Shown piece after piece: positions 26,201-34,171 of a DNA stretch of 64,000 bases. The notes under the pieces are model-generated. The model saw only the letters and a program-made list of their open reading frames with translations, did no database searches and had not been told where the DNA came from. A program made the translations under genes and the position numbers. This DNA comes from Bacteroidota bacterium (GTDB taxonomy: Bacteria; Bacteroidota; Bacteroidia; Bacteroidales; JAGONC01), in contig JAKLFC010000008.1 of the NCBI GenBank assembly GCA_022711405.1, positions 62,001 through 126,000 of the forward strand. The letters are read 5' to 3'. Numbering within the stretch: position 1 is the stretch's first letter; the number at the start of each line of letters is the position of its first letter.

Positions 26201-27456
26201 ACGATCAGTCGAATCCTGACCACTGGAAAAAGATCCACGGGGTACCCGACGCCAAGATATGGGAGGTCCGAAATCAGCTTCGCCGCGAACTCATCGAATA
26301 CCTGCGCGACAAGGTGGCCAGGGACCTGACGCTCAGGCAGGAGAATCCCAAGCTGATCTTTCAGACGATCGAGACGTTGAGTGAACACACCCTGACCATT
26401 GGATTTGCAAGGCGTTTTGCCACGTACAAGAGGGCCCACCTGCTGTTTTCCAACCTGGAGAGGCTGGATGGACTGATCAACAACCCTGACTACCCGATTC
26501 AGTTTATTTTTGCAGGGAAGGCCCATCCACGAGACAAGGCCGGCCAGGACCTGATCAAAAGGATCATTGACATATCCAAGCGGCCAGAATTTATTGGCAA
26601 GATCATTTTCCTGGAAAATTATGAGATCGGACTGTCAAAAAAACTCATCCCCGGGGTGGATATCTGGTTGAACACACCCACCCGCCCCATGGAAGCTTCC
26701 GGCACCAGCGGCGAGAAAGCGGTAATGAACGGCGTGGTCAACCTGAGCGTGCTGGATGGCTGGTGGGCTGAAGGTTACCGCCCCGAGGCGGGCTTTGCCA
26801 TCCCGGAAGGACGGATGTACCAGGATCAGCACTATCAGGATGAACTCGACGCTGAGATCCTGTACAACCTGCTGGAGGACAAGATCATGCCCATGTTCTA
26901 CAGGCGCAATACAGAGAATGTCCCGGTGGAATGGATCCGGTACATTAAGAATACATTCTCCGAGATAGCGCCGCACTATACCATGAAGCGGATGTTGAAT
27001 GATTACCAGTCAAAATATTACAGTAAACTGTTTACAAGGATTAAAGAGGTCAGAAAGGATGATTATCACCTTGCACGCCGTGTCGCTAAATGGAAGCGGA
27101 AGCTCGTCAGCAACTGGGATAAAATAGAGGTCATCGACATGAAAGTGCCCGATCTTAGCATCAGCCCCCTGAAGCTGGGTGAGGTGTTTGAAGCACAGGT
27201 CACACTCCTGATCCATGAAATATCCTGCAATGATATTGGCGTTGAAGCATTGTTCGGGCAAAAGGATAACGGCGAGGTAAATAACATACTCTGGGTCAAG
27301 GAGATGGAGGCAAAGAAACTGGAGGACAACCGGGTGTTGTACAGCTGCAGCTTCCAGCTGGACAGGGCAGGCGGATATGATTACATCTTCAGGATCTATC
27401 CCAAAAGCGACCTGGTACCTCATAAGCAATCGTTACGTCTTGTGAAATGGATCTAA
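23227..27456 (+). CDS. Glycogen synthase (GT3) - glycogen phosphorylase (GT35) fusion
   Basis: A 1409-residue protein joining two opposing activities. Residues about 1-560 match eukaryotic-type GT3 glycogen synthase: EVCNKVGGIYTVLSTKA, HFHEWMTGTGILYLNE, VTPNGFE, and YEPWGYTPLESLAF with the catalytic glutamates. Residues about 575-690 are the N-terminal module of short alpha-glucan phosphorylases (LAWNLWWTWNSDA). The phosphorylase core follows (YFSMEYGLHDSLKMYSGGLG), with the PLP lysine K1164 in EASGTSGEKAVMNG. Residues about 1290-1409 form a beta-rich C-terminal domain. Both catalytic halves look intact. The reading frame is continuous, and proteins of this layout are known in Bacteroidota. 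It ends the glycogen cluster and is 48 bp from the GH57 gene. Confidence 0.9.
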   Translation: MKPDYIFEVSWEVCNKVGGIYTVLSTKARQLTERFGDRYILLGPDVWKETDENPDFIEDKTLMPAWQERAASEGLHFHLGRWNVTGHPIVIQVDFTTFFTSKNKIFAKFWETYKLDSLSGGWDYIEPALFGYAAARIIESYYEFHLSGQDKIIAHFHEWMTGTGILYLNEFMPQAATVFTTHATTLGRSVAGNGLPLYKNLTTYDPEATAQNFNMKSKFSLEYHSANTCDVFTTVSPVTAMECSHFLRRDVNVVTPNGFENSFVPEGSDFLVKREEARSRVRKVAEALLNQPLPEDSLWILTSGRYEFRNKGIDLFIDSLGRLNRDPDTKRPILAVIAMPGNQKGPDEAMLQRMPNPDFNQPITGVYLTHLLWDPSNDAVLRRIQENGLFNRPEDKVKIIFIPSYLNGRDGVFNLTYYDFVIGFDVSTFASYYEPWGYTPLESLAFHVPAMITSLSGFGQWIRNHDPETEPGLVILERDDENDRAVVDQMITNIKKALDWDTAEFESARNQAFQLSQLVLWDKLISYYLEAYEIALKKSLTRSDQYLSKQVVDISALLQQVTIVKPEWRKILVSPTLPEKFHMLTELAWNLWWTWNSDAISLFEEIDPELWKESRQNPLSLIEAITIDKIHYLEQNPKFMAKLQTVYQRFRGYMDVERNGKDDLVAYFSMEYGLHDSLKMYSGGLGVLAGDYIKEASDSNANMVAVGLIYRYGYFTQVISLFGDQVARYEALKFSHLPLTPARSSEGEWIRVSVALPGRVVYAKVWILQVGRISLYLMDADIPENSEADRSISFNLYGGDEEMRFKQELLLGVGGIRLLDVLGIHPDIYHINEGHGAFIGLERLRKYVQIEKLNFMEALEVVRSSTLFTTHTPVAAGHDHFTEDLLRTYIPHYADRLNITWDSFMNMGRMHKNRPEDKFSMSVLAVNFSQEVNGVSRLHGRVSQEMFSPLFDGYFANEIPVGYVTNGVHYPSWTAPAWRKLHEEAFGSEFLHDQSNPDHWKKIHGVPDAKIWEVRNQLRRELIEYLRDKVARDLTLRQENPKLIFQTIETLSEHTLTIGFARRFATYKRAHLLFSNLERLDGLINNPDYPIQFIFAGKAHPRDKAGQDLIKRIIDISKRPEFIGKIIFLENYEIGLSKKLIPGVDIWLNTPTRPMEASGTSGEKAVMNGVVNLSVLDGWWAEGYRPEAGFAIPEGRMYQDQHYQDELDAEILYNLLEDKIMPMFYRRNTENVPVEWIRYIKNTFSEIAPHYTMKRMLNDYQSKYYSKLFTRIKEVRKDDYHLARRVAKWKRKLVSNWDKIEVIDMKVPDLSISPLKLGEVFEAQVTLLIHEISCNDIGVEALFGQKDNGEVNNILWVKEMEAKKLEDNRVLYSCSFQLDRAGGYDYIFRIYPKSDLVPHKQSLRLVKWI

Positions 27457-27497
27457 GACGGTTCTGAATCAACGGATAGAAACTTACTTTACACATC

Positions 27498-28244
27498 ATG
27501 AATCTTTTAACCGGTAAAACTGCCATTATTACAGGTGCATCCCGCGGGATCGGACGTGCCATAGCCCTGACCTTTGCCGGTGAAGGCGCTCAGGTTGCCT
27601 TCACTGACCTGAGAAGAGATACGAATATGGAAAGTCTTGAAAATGAGCTAACTAGGCTGGGAGTGAAAGCCATAGGTTATGCATCGGATGCCAGCTCTTT
27701 CACGGATTGCGAAACCCTGGTCAATACTGTGATCACGGATTTCGGAAAGGTGGATATCCTGGTCAACAATGCCGGTATTGCGCGTGATAACCTGCTGATG
27801 AGGATGTCGGAACCCGACTGGGACATGGTGCTCGGCGTGAATCTGAAGTCAGTGTTCAACATGACCAAAGCGATCCAGCGCCCTATGCTCAGGCAGCGGT
27901 TCGGATCGATCATCAACATGAGTTCCATTGTCGGGGTACGGGGCAATGCAGGTCAGGCAAATTATTCCGCCTCCAAGGCTGGCATGATCGGATTCACTAA
28001 ATCGATCGCACAGGAGCTGGGCAGCAGGAACATACGCTGCAATGCCATTGCCCCCGGCTTTATCGAATCGGAGATGACAGCCCAGCTGCCAGGCGAAGCC
28101 CGTGATAACTGGTTGAAAAACATTCCCCTGAGGCGACCCGGCACACCACAGGATGTGGCTCATGCAGCCCTTTTCCTGGCATCCGACCTGTCGGATTATA
28201 TCACCGGACAAGTGATCCAGGTATGCGGGGGAATAGGGACGTGA
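27498..28244 (+). CDS. fabG: 3-oxoacyl-ACP reductase FabG (SDR family)
   Basis: A 248-residue classical short-chain dehydrogenase/reductase. Visible are the NAD(P) glycine motif TGASRGIG (12-19), NNAG at about 90, the catalytic Ser near 143 (INMSSIVG), and Y156/K160 in NYSASKAG. The C-terminal end (VCGGIGT) is typical of FabG. FabG reduces 3-oxoacyl-ACP in fatty acid elongation using NADPH. It follows the glycogen fusion gene by 41 bp, perhaps by read-through, without an obvious pathway link. Substrate assignment among SDR enzymes rests on overall resemblance. Confidence 0.88.
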   Translation: MNLLTGKTAIITGASRGIGRAIALTFAGEGAQVAFTDLRRDTNMESLENELTRLGVKAIGYASDASSFTDCETLVNTVITDFGKVDILVNNAGIARDNLLMRMSEPDWDMVLGVNLKSVFNMTKAIQRPMLRQRFGSIINMSSIVGVRGNAGQANYSASKAGMIGFTKSIAQELGSRNIRCNAIAPGFIESEMTAQLPGEARDNWLKNIPLRRPGTPQDVAHAALFLASDLSDYITGQVIQVCGGIGT

Positions 28245-28246
28245 TG

Positions 28247-28279
28247 GGAGAGGAGAGAGGAGAGAGGAGAGAGGAGAAA
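28247..28279. repeat. Purine tandem repeat (GAGAGGA units)
   Basis: About four copies of a 7-nt GAGAGGA unit directly after the fabG stop. It resembles the purine repeat at 5872-5925. It is too short and regular to be coding. Confidence 0.75.
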
Positions 28280-28302
28280 TTAATAATTAAAATACATATC
28301 CA

Positions 28303-29001
28303 ATGAAAGCATTAAGCAAGTTATTTTTCACATTATTCCTCACAACCAGTATCGGTATTGCAGCTTTTTCTCAGGATTGCGAGGCCTATTTCCCGATGAA
28401 GGAAGGAGCCTACCTGGAGACCAGAAGCTATGATGTAAAGGATAAACTCCAGGGAATCTCCCGGATGACCGTATTGCAGAAACAGACAGCAGGCCCCAGG
28501 GTCAGCGTGACAGTTGGCGTTCAAAGCCTCGATGACAAGGAAAAAGAGGTGATGAACACCACGATGGAAGTGTACTGTGAGAGCGGTGTATTTTATATTG
28601 ATATGAAGAAATTCCTTGACCAGCAGACCATGGAATCCTTCAAGGACATGGAAGTGGCCATGGAGTCGGAAAATATGGAGTTTCCATCGAGCCTTCAGCC
28701 CGGACAGGCATTAAAGGACGCACAGATCACCGTGTCGGCTAGCAGCGGCGGCATGAAGCTTTTCAGCATGAATGTGTGGATCACCAACCGCAAGGTGGAA
28801 GCGATCGAGGATATCACCACTCCGGCCGGTACATTCTCCTGCTACCGGATCTCATCGGATGTGGAAACCAAGATGATGATGAAGATCTCCGTCAGATCAG
28901 TGGAATGGTATGCCCGCAACGTGGGCACCGTCCGCACCGAGTCTTATAACAGCAAAGGCAAGCTGACGGGCTACACTCTGCTGACGGACTATAAGAACTG
29001 A
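28303..29001 (+). CDS. Exported protein of unknown function (TapB/DUF3108-like)
   Basis: A 232-residue protein with a signal peptide (about 1-22, LFLTTSIGIAAFSQ) and a single beta-rich mature domain. It starts CEAYFPMKEGAYLETRSYD and ends GTVRTESYNSKGKLTGYTLLTDY. The repeated pattern of strands and the sequence ITTPAGTFSCYRISSDVE resemble Bacteroidota TapB-like/DUF3108 proteins, which are exported beta-barrel-like lipid- or polymer-binding folds of unclear role. That family placement is tentative. It sits 34 bp before the vWA-like membrane protein and may share its transcript. Confidence 0.55.
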   Translation: MKALSKLFFTLFLTTSIGIAAFSQDCEAYFPMKEGAYLETRSYDVKDKLQGISRMTVLQKQTAGPRVSVTVGVQSLDDKEKEVMNTTMEVYCESGVFYIDMKKFLDQQTMESFKDMEVAMESENMEFPSSLQPGQALKDAQITVSASSGGMKLFSMNVWITNRKVEAIEDITTPAGTFSCYRISSDVETKMMMKISVRSVEWYARNVGTVRTESYNSKGKLTGYTLLTDYKN

Positions 29002-29035
29002 GACTTGCCGTACCATCTTAGCAAAGGATCACGGA

Positions 29036-31132
29036 TTGAGCATTCGCATCGAATATCCTTTTTGGTTCATCCTGCTGTGCCTGTTGCTGGGCGCTGCGAT
29101 AACCTTTATACTCTACTACAGGAACCGAAGGGATGAACTTCCGAAGTGGCTGGGCAGGCTGCTTGCCGTTCTGCGTTTTGTATCGGTATCCCTCATCAGC
29201 TTTCTGTTGTTATCCCCGCTGGTGCGGTCGGTTCACCGTACGTTTGAGAAACCTGTGGTCGTTGTCGCACTGGATAATTCCCAGTCGGTCAGGATGGGAA
29301 AGGACTCCATCTATTACCAGACCGAATACCGTCGGCAGGTCAACGAGTTGATCAACTCCCTTGACAAGGATTACGATACGAGGATTTACACTTCCGGCGA
29401 CAGGTTGAAGAGCATTGATGATCCATCGGTGGAATTTCTGACCTTCAGCGAAAAGCAGACCGACCTGGCCGCACTCTTTGATGAGGTGGAATCCAGCTAC
29501 TCTAACAGGAACCTGGGTGCAATCATCCTGGCTTCCGACGGGATCTTTAATCACGGGATGAATCCTCTCTACAGCGCGCAGAAGATCACAGCTCCGTTGT
29601 ACACCATCGCCCTGGGCGATACGAGCATCCAAAGGGATGTGATCCTGAAAAGGGTCAATTATAACCGGATCGCCTACCTGGGAAATAAATTCCCGGTGGA
29701 AATCGTGGTCAGTGCCGATAAATTCGCCGGACAGAGAACGAAGATGACCCTGACCAGGGGCGACAGCGTACTGTTTACAAAGAATATCGACATTCAGGGC
29801 GATCTTTTCACCGAGCGGTATGTGGCTGAGGTGTTTGCCGGTCAGACCGGACTTGTCCGGTACAGGGCATCTCTTTCTGGGCTGGATGATGAGATCAGTT
29901 ATGAGAATAATTCGTACGATTTCTTTGTTGAAATACTGGATTCGCGTCAGAAGATCCTGATCCTCCATCAGGCGCCCCATCCCGACGTGTCGGCCATCAA
30001 ATCTGCCATCCAGACGAACTTTAACTATGAAGTGGAGGATTTCCCTGTACAAATGTTTCAGGGAGAACTGACCGGTTACAACCTGGTCATTCTTCATCAG
30101 ATCCCGGCCCGTTCCCAGAACCAGCCGGCCATCCTGGCAAAAATAAATGCAAGCAATGTCCCCGTCCTTTGTATTCTTACCGAACAAACTGATTTCCAGG
30201 TTCTTAATCAATTAAACCTGGGGATGACCGTACAACCGGCCGGTGACATGGTGAATGAGGCCACACCTGCAATGAATCCCGATTTCATGCTGTTCCGTTA
30301 TGATGATGATACCAAGGCCCAGCTGGAAAAATTTCCACCCCTGGTGAGCCCTTTTGGTGAGTACCGCTTGCCTCCCACGGCCGACATGATGCTTTACCAG
30401 CAGGTGGGAAAGGTCATCTCGGCACTCCCCCTGATCGTGTTCACCGGAACCGTTGAACGAAAGACAGGATTCATCACCGGCGAAGGGATCTGGAAATGGC
30501 GGTTGTTCGATTATGCGGAGAACGATAACCACAATGCTTTCAATCAGCTGATCCTGAAAATGGTACAATATCTTGCCGTGAAAGATGAAAAGGGATTCTT
30601 CCGCGTGATTGCCAGGTCGTCCTATCGTGAGAATGAGCCTGTTGAACTTGAAGCGGAAGTGTACGATAAAAGTTATGAGCCGGTCAATGATCCGGACGTG
30701 GAGATCACTATCGAGAATGATGAGGGCACTGTTTTTCCGTACATGTTCGGAAGGAAGGGATCGGCCTATCACCTTCAGGCAGGGAATTTTCCTCCCGGCG
30801 ATTATTCTTACCGGGCAAAGGTCAAAGTCGGGAACGATCTGTACGAAAAGGCAGGCCAGTTCTCGGTTGAGGCAGTCAATATCGAAACGGTTGCCACGCG
30901 TGCCGATCATGGCCTTCTGTACAACCTGGCCCAGCGCCATGACGGTAGTATGATCTTCCCTGACCAGATGAGTGGTCTGCCCGCCATGCTCAAAGAACGC
31001 GACGATATTCACACCCTGGTCTATACCAGGAAAACCTACAATGAATTCAACAATATCATCGGGATCCTCGCCGCCATCGTGGTGCTTCTGTCAACGGAAT
31101 GGTTTCTCCGGAAATATAAGGGATCGTATTGA
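29036..31132 (+). CDS. vWA-like integral membrane protein
   Basis: A 698-residue protein starting at TTG (29036) with AAAGGA about 9 bp upstream; no better in-frame ATG gives the N-terminal helices. Two TM helices (about 10-30 and 40-62) precede a vWA-like domain with a MIDAS-type DNSQS motif (VVVALDNSQSVRMG). A central part resembles a class I glutamine amidotransferase-like fold (ILILHQAPHPDVSAIKS), followed by beta-sandwich segments (about 500-620). One C-terminal TM helix (IGILAAIVVLLS) precedes a short basic tail. The architecture resembles Bacteroidota membrane proteins linked to envelope stress or protein assembly. No enzymatic residues are evident; metal-dependent protein binding is inferred. 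Confidence 0.7.
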   Translation: MSIRIEYPFWFILLCLLLGAAITFILYYRNRRDELPKWLGRLLAVLRFVSVSLISFLLLSPLVRSVHRTFEKPVVVVALDNSQSVRMGKDSIYYQTEYRRQVNELINSLDKDYDTRIYTSGDRLKSIDDPSVEFLTFSEKQTDLAALFDEVESSYSNRNLGAIILASDGIFNHGMNPLYSAQKITAPLYTIALGDTSIQRDVILKRVNYNRIAYLGNKFPVEIVVSADKFAGQRTKMTLTRGDSVLFTKNIDIQGDLFTERYVAEVFAGQTGLVRYRASLSGLDDEISYENNSYDFFVEILDSRQKILILHQAPHPDVSAIKSAIQTNFNYEVEDFPVQMFQGELTGYNLVILHQIPARSQNQPAILAKINASNVPVLCILTEQTDFQVLNQLNLGMTVQPAGDMVNEATPAMNPDFMLFRYDDDTKAQLEKFPPLVSPFGEYRLPPTADMMLYQQVGKVISALPLIVFTGTVERKTGFITGEGIWKWRLFDYAENDNHNAFNQLILKMVQYLAVKDEKGFFRVIARSSYRENEPVELEAEVYDKSYEPVNDPDVEITIENDEGTVFPYMFGRKGSAYHLQAGNFPPGDYSYRAKVKVGNDLYEKAGQFSVEAVNIETVATRADHGLLYNLAQRHDGSMIFPDQMSGLPAMLKERDDIHTLVYTRKTYNEFNNIIGILAAIVVLLSTEWFLRKYKGSY

Positions 31133-31160
31133 TCTGTGAAATGACTGGTCATAAAGACGC

Positions 31161-31937
31161 ATGAAATCGATGTTTTTCGTAATTTCAAAAATAGCATCCT
31201 ACTTCCTGACCCCGCTTTTTTGGATCTTGATCCTGGTACTGATCGCTTTCCTGCTCATTAAGAAGAGAGCCGGCAGGTGGATCCTGCTTTGTGCGCTGAT
31301 CCTTTTTTACCTTTTTTCCAACCGGTTCCTGCTCGACGAAGCCATCCGTGCCTGGGAATACCCCCTGGTAAATCAACGCGCCCTGGGATCCGGTTACGAT
31401 GCTGCCATCGTTCTGGGAGGAGGCGTTGTAACTTACGACAGGCATGCTGACCGGCTCATTTTTCGTGAGACTGCAGATAAGGTCCTTCAGGCAACAGATC
31501 TTTATCTGAATGGCAGTGTAGGGTATCTCATGCTGTCGGGGGGGCCTGGTGATCTGTTTGTGCGCGACCGTTTTGAAGCTTCTTTCATGAGAAAATATTT
31601 CCTATCCATCGGTATACCCGATTCGGTCATACTGGTGGATTCGGTCTCCGACAATACGTGGGAGAATGCCCGCAACAGCGCTCAGATACTGGAAAAAGCC
31701 ATACCGGGTGCCAGGTGCCTGCTTGTCACCACCGCATTGCATATGCCGCGGGCCATGGGCTGTTTCAGGAAAACCGGCCTTGAAGTGACACCCTTTCCGA
31801 CCAACAAAATTACGGGTGAACGGCGCTCGGACTTTGAATATCTTTTCATACCCCATACCGAATGCTTTGTCTATTGGCGCAACCTGATCCATGAGGTTGT
31901 GGGATACAGGATCTACAAAATGAAGCATTACCTGTAG
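31161..31937 (+). CDS. YdcF/ElyC-family (DUF218) membrane protein
   Basis: A 258-residue protein with two N-terminal TM helices (about 10-32 and 37-52) and a DUF218 domain. The domain shows YDAAIVLGGGVVTYDRHADR, then YLMLSGGPG, SVSDNTWENARNSAQIL and LLVTTALHMPRAMGCFRK. The conserved acidic and asparagine residues of that fold are present. Members such as ElyC and SanA affect envelope integrity and lipid carrier recycling; the precise reaction is unknown. It follows the vWA-like gene by 28 bp, consistent with an envelope operon. Confidence 0.85.
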   Translation: MKSMFFVISKIASYFLTPLFWILILVLIAFLLIKKRAGRWILLCALILFYLFSNRFLLDEAIRAWEYPLVNQRALGSGYDAAIVLGGGVVTYDRHADRLIFRETADKVLQATDLYLNGSVGYLMLSGGPGDLFVRDRFEASFMRKYFLSIGIPDSVILVDSVSDNTWENARNSAQILEKAIPGARCLLVTTALHMPRAMGCFRKTGLEVTPFPTNKITGERRSDFEYLFIPHTECFVYWRNLIHEVVGYRIYKMKHYL

Positions 31938-31942
31938 GCTGC

Positions 31943-32041
31943 TAAGATCAAAGATCAAAAATCAAAGATCAAAGATCAAAAATCAAGGATCATAAATTTT
32001 AAATAAATCCGAAATCATAAATACTGAATACTGAATCATAA
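31943..32041. repeat. GATCAAA/AATCATAA-type direct repeats
   Basis: Tandem degenerate units AAGATCAAA, AAAATCAAAG and CAAGGATCATAAA pass into AAATCATAAATACTGAATACTG. They fill the gap before the Ste24-type protease gene. GATCAAAGATCAAA units also occur at 47693-47750. Confidence 0.8.
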
Positions 32042-32047
32042 ATCCCC

Positions 32048-33313
32048 ATGGCTCATACAATACTTACCGTGATCATTATCATCCTTGCCGTTGATTACAT
32101 TGCAGAGCGGATCCTGGATTACCTGAACAGCACCTACTGGAGCGACACACTGCCTGATGAGCTGAAGGGAATTTATGATGCTGAGAAATATAAGAAGTCC
32201 CAGGCATATTTACGGGTCAGGCAGCGATTCTCCATCCTGACGGATTCCATATCTCTGCTGGTGATGCTGCTGATGCTGTTGCTGGGAGGTTTCGCATGGC
32301 TTGATCAGGTTGTAAGAGGATGGACGGCCCATCCCATCCTGATGGCGCTGTGTTTTTTCGGTATCCTTGGCCTTGCCGCCGACCTGCTCTCCACACCATT
32401 CTCGGTATACAGCACATTCGTCATCGAAGAGCGGTTCGGATTCAACAAGACCACTCCCAGGACCTTTATCCTTGACAAGCTGAAAGGGTGGCTGCTGGGT
32501 GCGATCCTGGGTGGCGGCATCCTTTCCCTCGTCGTTTGGCTCTACCTTTCGACAGGAAATCTTTTTTGGATCCTGACCTGGGCAGCCATCAGCCTGTTCT
32601 CAGTTTTTATGACCATGTTCTATTCCTCCCTGATCGTACCCCTGTTCAACAAGCAGACTCCGCTGGCGGAAGGCGGATTGAGGGATGCCATCGAACAGTT
32701 TGCAGCCAAAGTGCGTTTCAGGCTTGACAATATCTTTGTAATTGACGGATCGAAGCGATCGGGGAAGGCCAACGCGTACTTTAGCGGACTGGGAGCGAAG
32801 AAACGAATCGTTCTGTATGATACGCTGATCACCGATCATACGGTGGATGAGCTGGTAGCCGTGCTGGCGCACGAGGTGGGGCACTATAAAAAGAAGCACA
32901 CCCGTACCGGTATCTTTCTGTCGGTCATCCAGACGGGGCTTATGCTGTTCGTTATGTCGCTTTTCATTGGGAATCCGCTACTGTCGCAGGCCCTGGGCGC
33001 TGACCAGGGGAGCTTTCATATGGGCATCCTTGCCTTTGGGATCCTTTACAGCCCTATATCGATGATCCTGGGACTGGGAATAAATTACCTCAGCCGGAAA
33101 CATGAATACGAAGCCGACCGTTTTGCAGGTGTTCATTTTGACGCCAGGTCGCTGCAGGAAGCACTTAAAAAGCTGTCAGTCAATAATTTATCCAATCTAC
33201 GTCCGCATCCGGCCTATGTATTCGTATACTATTCTCATCCGCCGGTTCTGAAGCGGCTGCAGGCGCTGGAGGGTATAAAGTCGGCAGTCGGCGGTCGGCA
33301 GTCAACAATTTGA
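32048..33313 (+). CDS. Ste24-type CAAX prenyl protease (M48 zinc metallopeptidase)
   Basis: A 421-residue membrane peptidase. TM helices occupy the N-terminal third and two lie after the active site. The zinc motif HEVGH spans 275-279 (LAHEVGHYKKKHT) and the third ligand is the glutamate in KHEYEADRFA. In eukaryotes Ste24 cleaves prenylated CAAX proteins. Bacterial members probably perform membrane-protein quality control; that role is inferred. The last ten residues (SAVGGRQSTI) are encoded by the tandem repeat at 33281-33344, suggesting that repeat insertion replaced the original C-terminus. It ends an envelope run on the plus strand, convergent with the ABC permease gene. Confidence 0.92.
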   Translation: MAHTILTVIIIILAVDYIAERILDYLNSTYWSDTLPDELKGIYDAEKYKKSQAYLRVRQRFSILTDSISLLVMLLMLLLGGFAWLDQVVRGWTAHPILMALCFFGILGLAADLLSTPFSVYSTFVIEERFGFNKTTPRTFILDKLKGWLLGAILGGGILSLVVWLYLSTGNLFWILTWAAISLFSVFMTMFYSSLIVPLFNKQTPLAEGGLRDAIEQFAAKVRFRLDNIFVIDGSKRSGKANAYFSGLGAKKRIVLYDTLITDHTVDELVAVLAHEVGHYKKKHTRTGIFLSVIQTGLMLFVMSLFIGNPLLSQALGADQGSFHMGILAFGILYSPISMILGLGINYLSRKHEYEADRFAGVHFDARSLQEALKKLSVNNLSNLRPHPAYVFVYYSHPPVLKRLQALEGIKSAVGGRQSTI

Positions 33314-33344
33314 CAATTTGACAATTTAACAATTTAACAATTTA
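33281..33344. repeat. Composite tandem repeat: GGCAGTC units then CAATTTGA units
   Basis: TCGGCAGTCGGCGGTCGGCAG is followed, after GTCAA, by four CAATTTGA/CAATTTAA units. The same composite in reverse orientation lies at 42587-42713. The first part overlaps the end of the Ste24-type gene and supplies its stop codon. It lies between convergent genes. Confidence 0.85.
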
Positions 33345-33358
33345 GCTTGCCATGAGCC

Positions 33359-34171
33359 TCAGATATCTCTCTTCCGTATAAGCAGATAAATCAGAAAGAA
33401 AAATAACCCGGCATAAAGAATGGCGATGGCGGAATCAGGAACCGCGACGTAGTCCTGGAAATGGATGCTTTTGCCGTCGATCTCGGGAAGCGGGATTTTG
33501 GGGAAGTGCACCAGCCTGCCGAAGGCTTTCATCGGGAATAATTTCACATATTCGGAAGGGATCTTCCACCAGATGATGATCTGTTCGATCATCGTGTAAA
33601 AAAGCAGGGTGATCACGGCCAGTCCTGTCTTTTTCAGCAGGAATGCGATGAAGTAGGCGAATATCAGATAGGTGACCACTTCGATGAAATATCCCAGGAT
33701 GAACTGGAGTCTGTTGCTGAAAATATCGCCGATATCCACATCTTTTGAATGGATGAGGCCAAGGATCAAACCCGTCAGAAAGATCAGCAGGGTGGCAGCC
33801 AGGCTGAAGATCAGGATAAGGTAGAGCTTCGACAGGATGAACTCTGTCCTGCTAAGCCCGTTGATGATATTCTGGCGGATGGTTTTATTGGAAAATTCGT
33901 TGCAGACAAAGAAGATCACGATGATTGCCAGGAACAGGTTCAGGTAACCGGCCATATAGGTGAGGTTGTTCCATACCCTGGGAAACTGGTACAGGGAGAT
34001 TTTCAGCAGTGGGATGGGTGCTGATTTTCCTGCCTCCAGCAGGATCTTGTTGATGATCACCTGTGCGACGATCAGGGTGAAGGTGAGCGAGATGGCATAA
34101 AAACCAGCCAGCAACCAGAATGCCCGGTAGGAAAGGATCTTTTTCAGTTCTATCCGGATAAGCCTGATCAT
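33359..34171 (-). CDS. ABC transporter permease (ABC-2 type)
   Basis: A 270-residue polytopic membrane protein with about six TM helices: about 14-35, 65-90, 110-140, 147-168, 172-195 and 245-265. It has charged loops and no catalytic motif. It resembles ABC-2/NatB-like permeases (LSRTEFILSKLYLILIFSLA). Its start overlaps the stop of the ATP-binding gene by 4 bp, indicating translational coupling. The exported substrate is unknown. Confidence 0.85.
   Translation of the reverse strand: MIRLIRIELKKILSYRAFWLLAGFYAISLTFTLIVAQVIINKILLEAGKSAPIPLLKISLYQFPRVWNNLTYMAGYLNLFLAIIVIFFVCNEFSNKTIRQNIINGLSRTEFILSKLYLILIFSLAATLLIFLTGLILGLIHSKDVDIGDIFSNRLQFILGYFIEVVTYLIFAYFIAFLLKKTGLAVITLLFYTMIEQIIIWWKIPSEYVKLFPMKAFGRLVHFPKIPLPEIDGKSIHFQDYVAVPDSAIAILYAGLFFFLIYLLIRKRDI

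Noticed and set aside
29210..30211. 333-codon minus-strand open frame
   Set aside because: Antisense to the vWA-like gene, whose MIDAS motif and TM helices mark the true frame.
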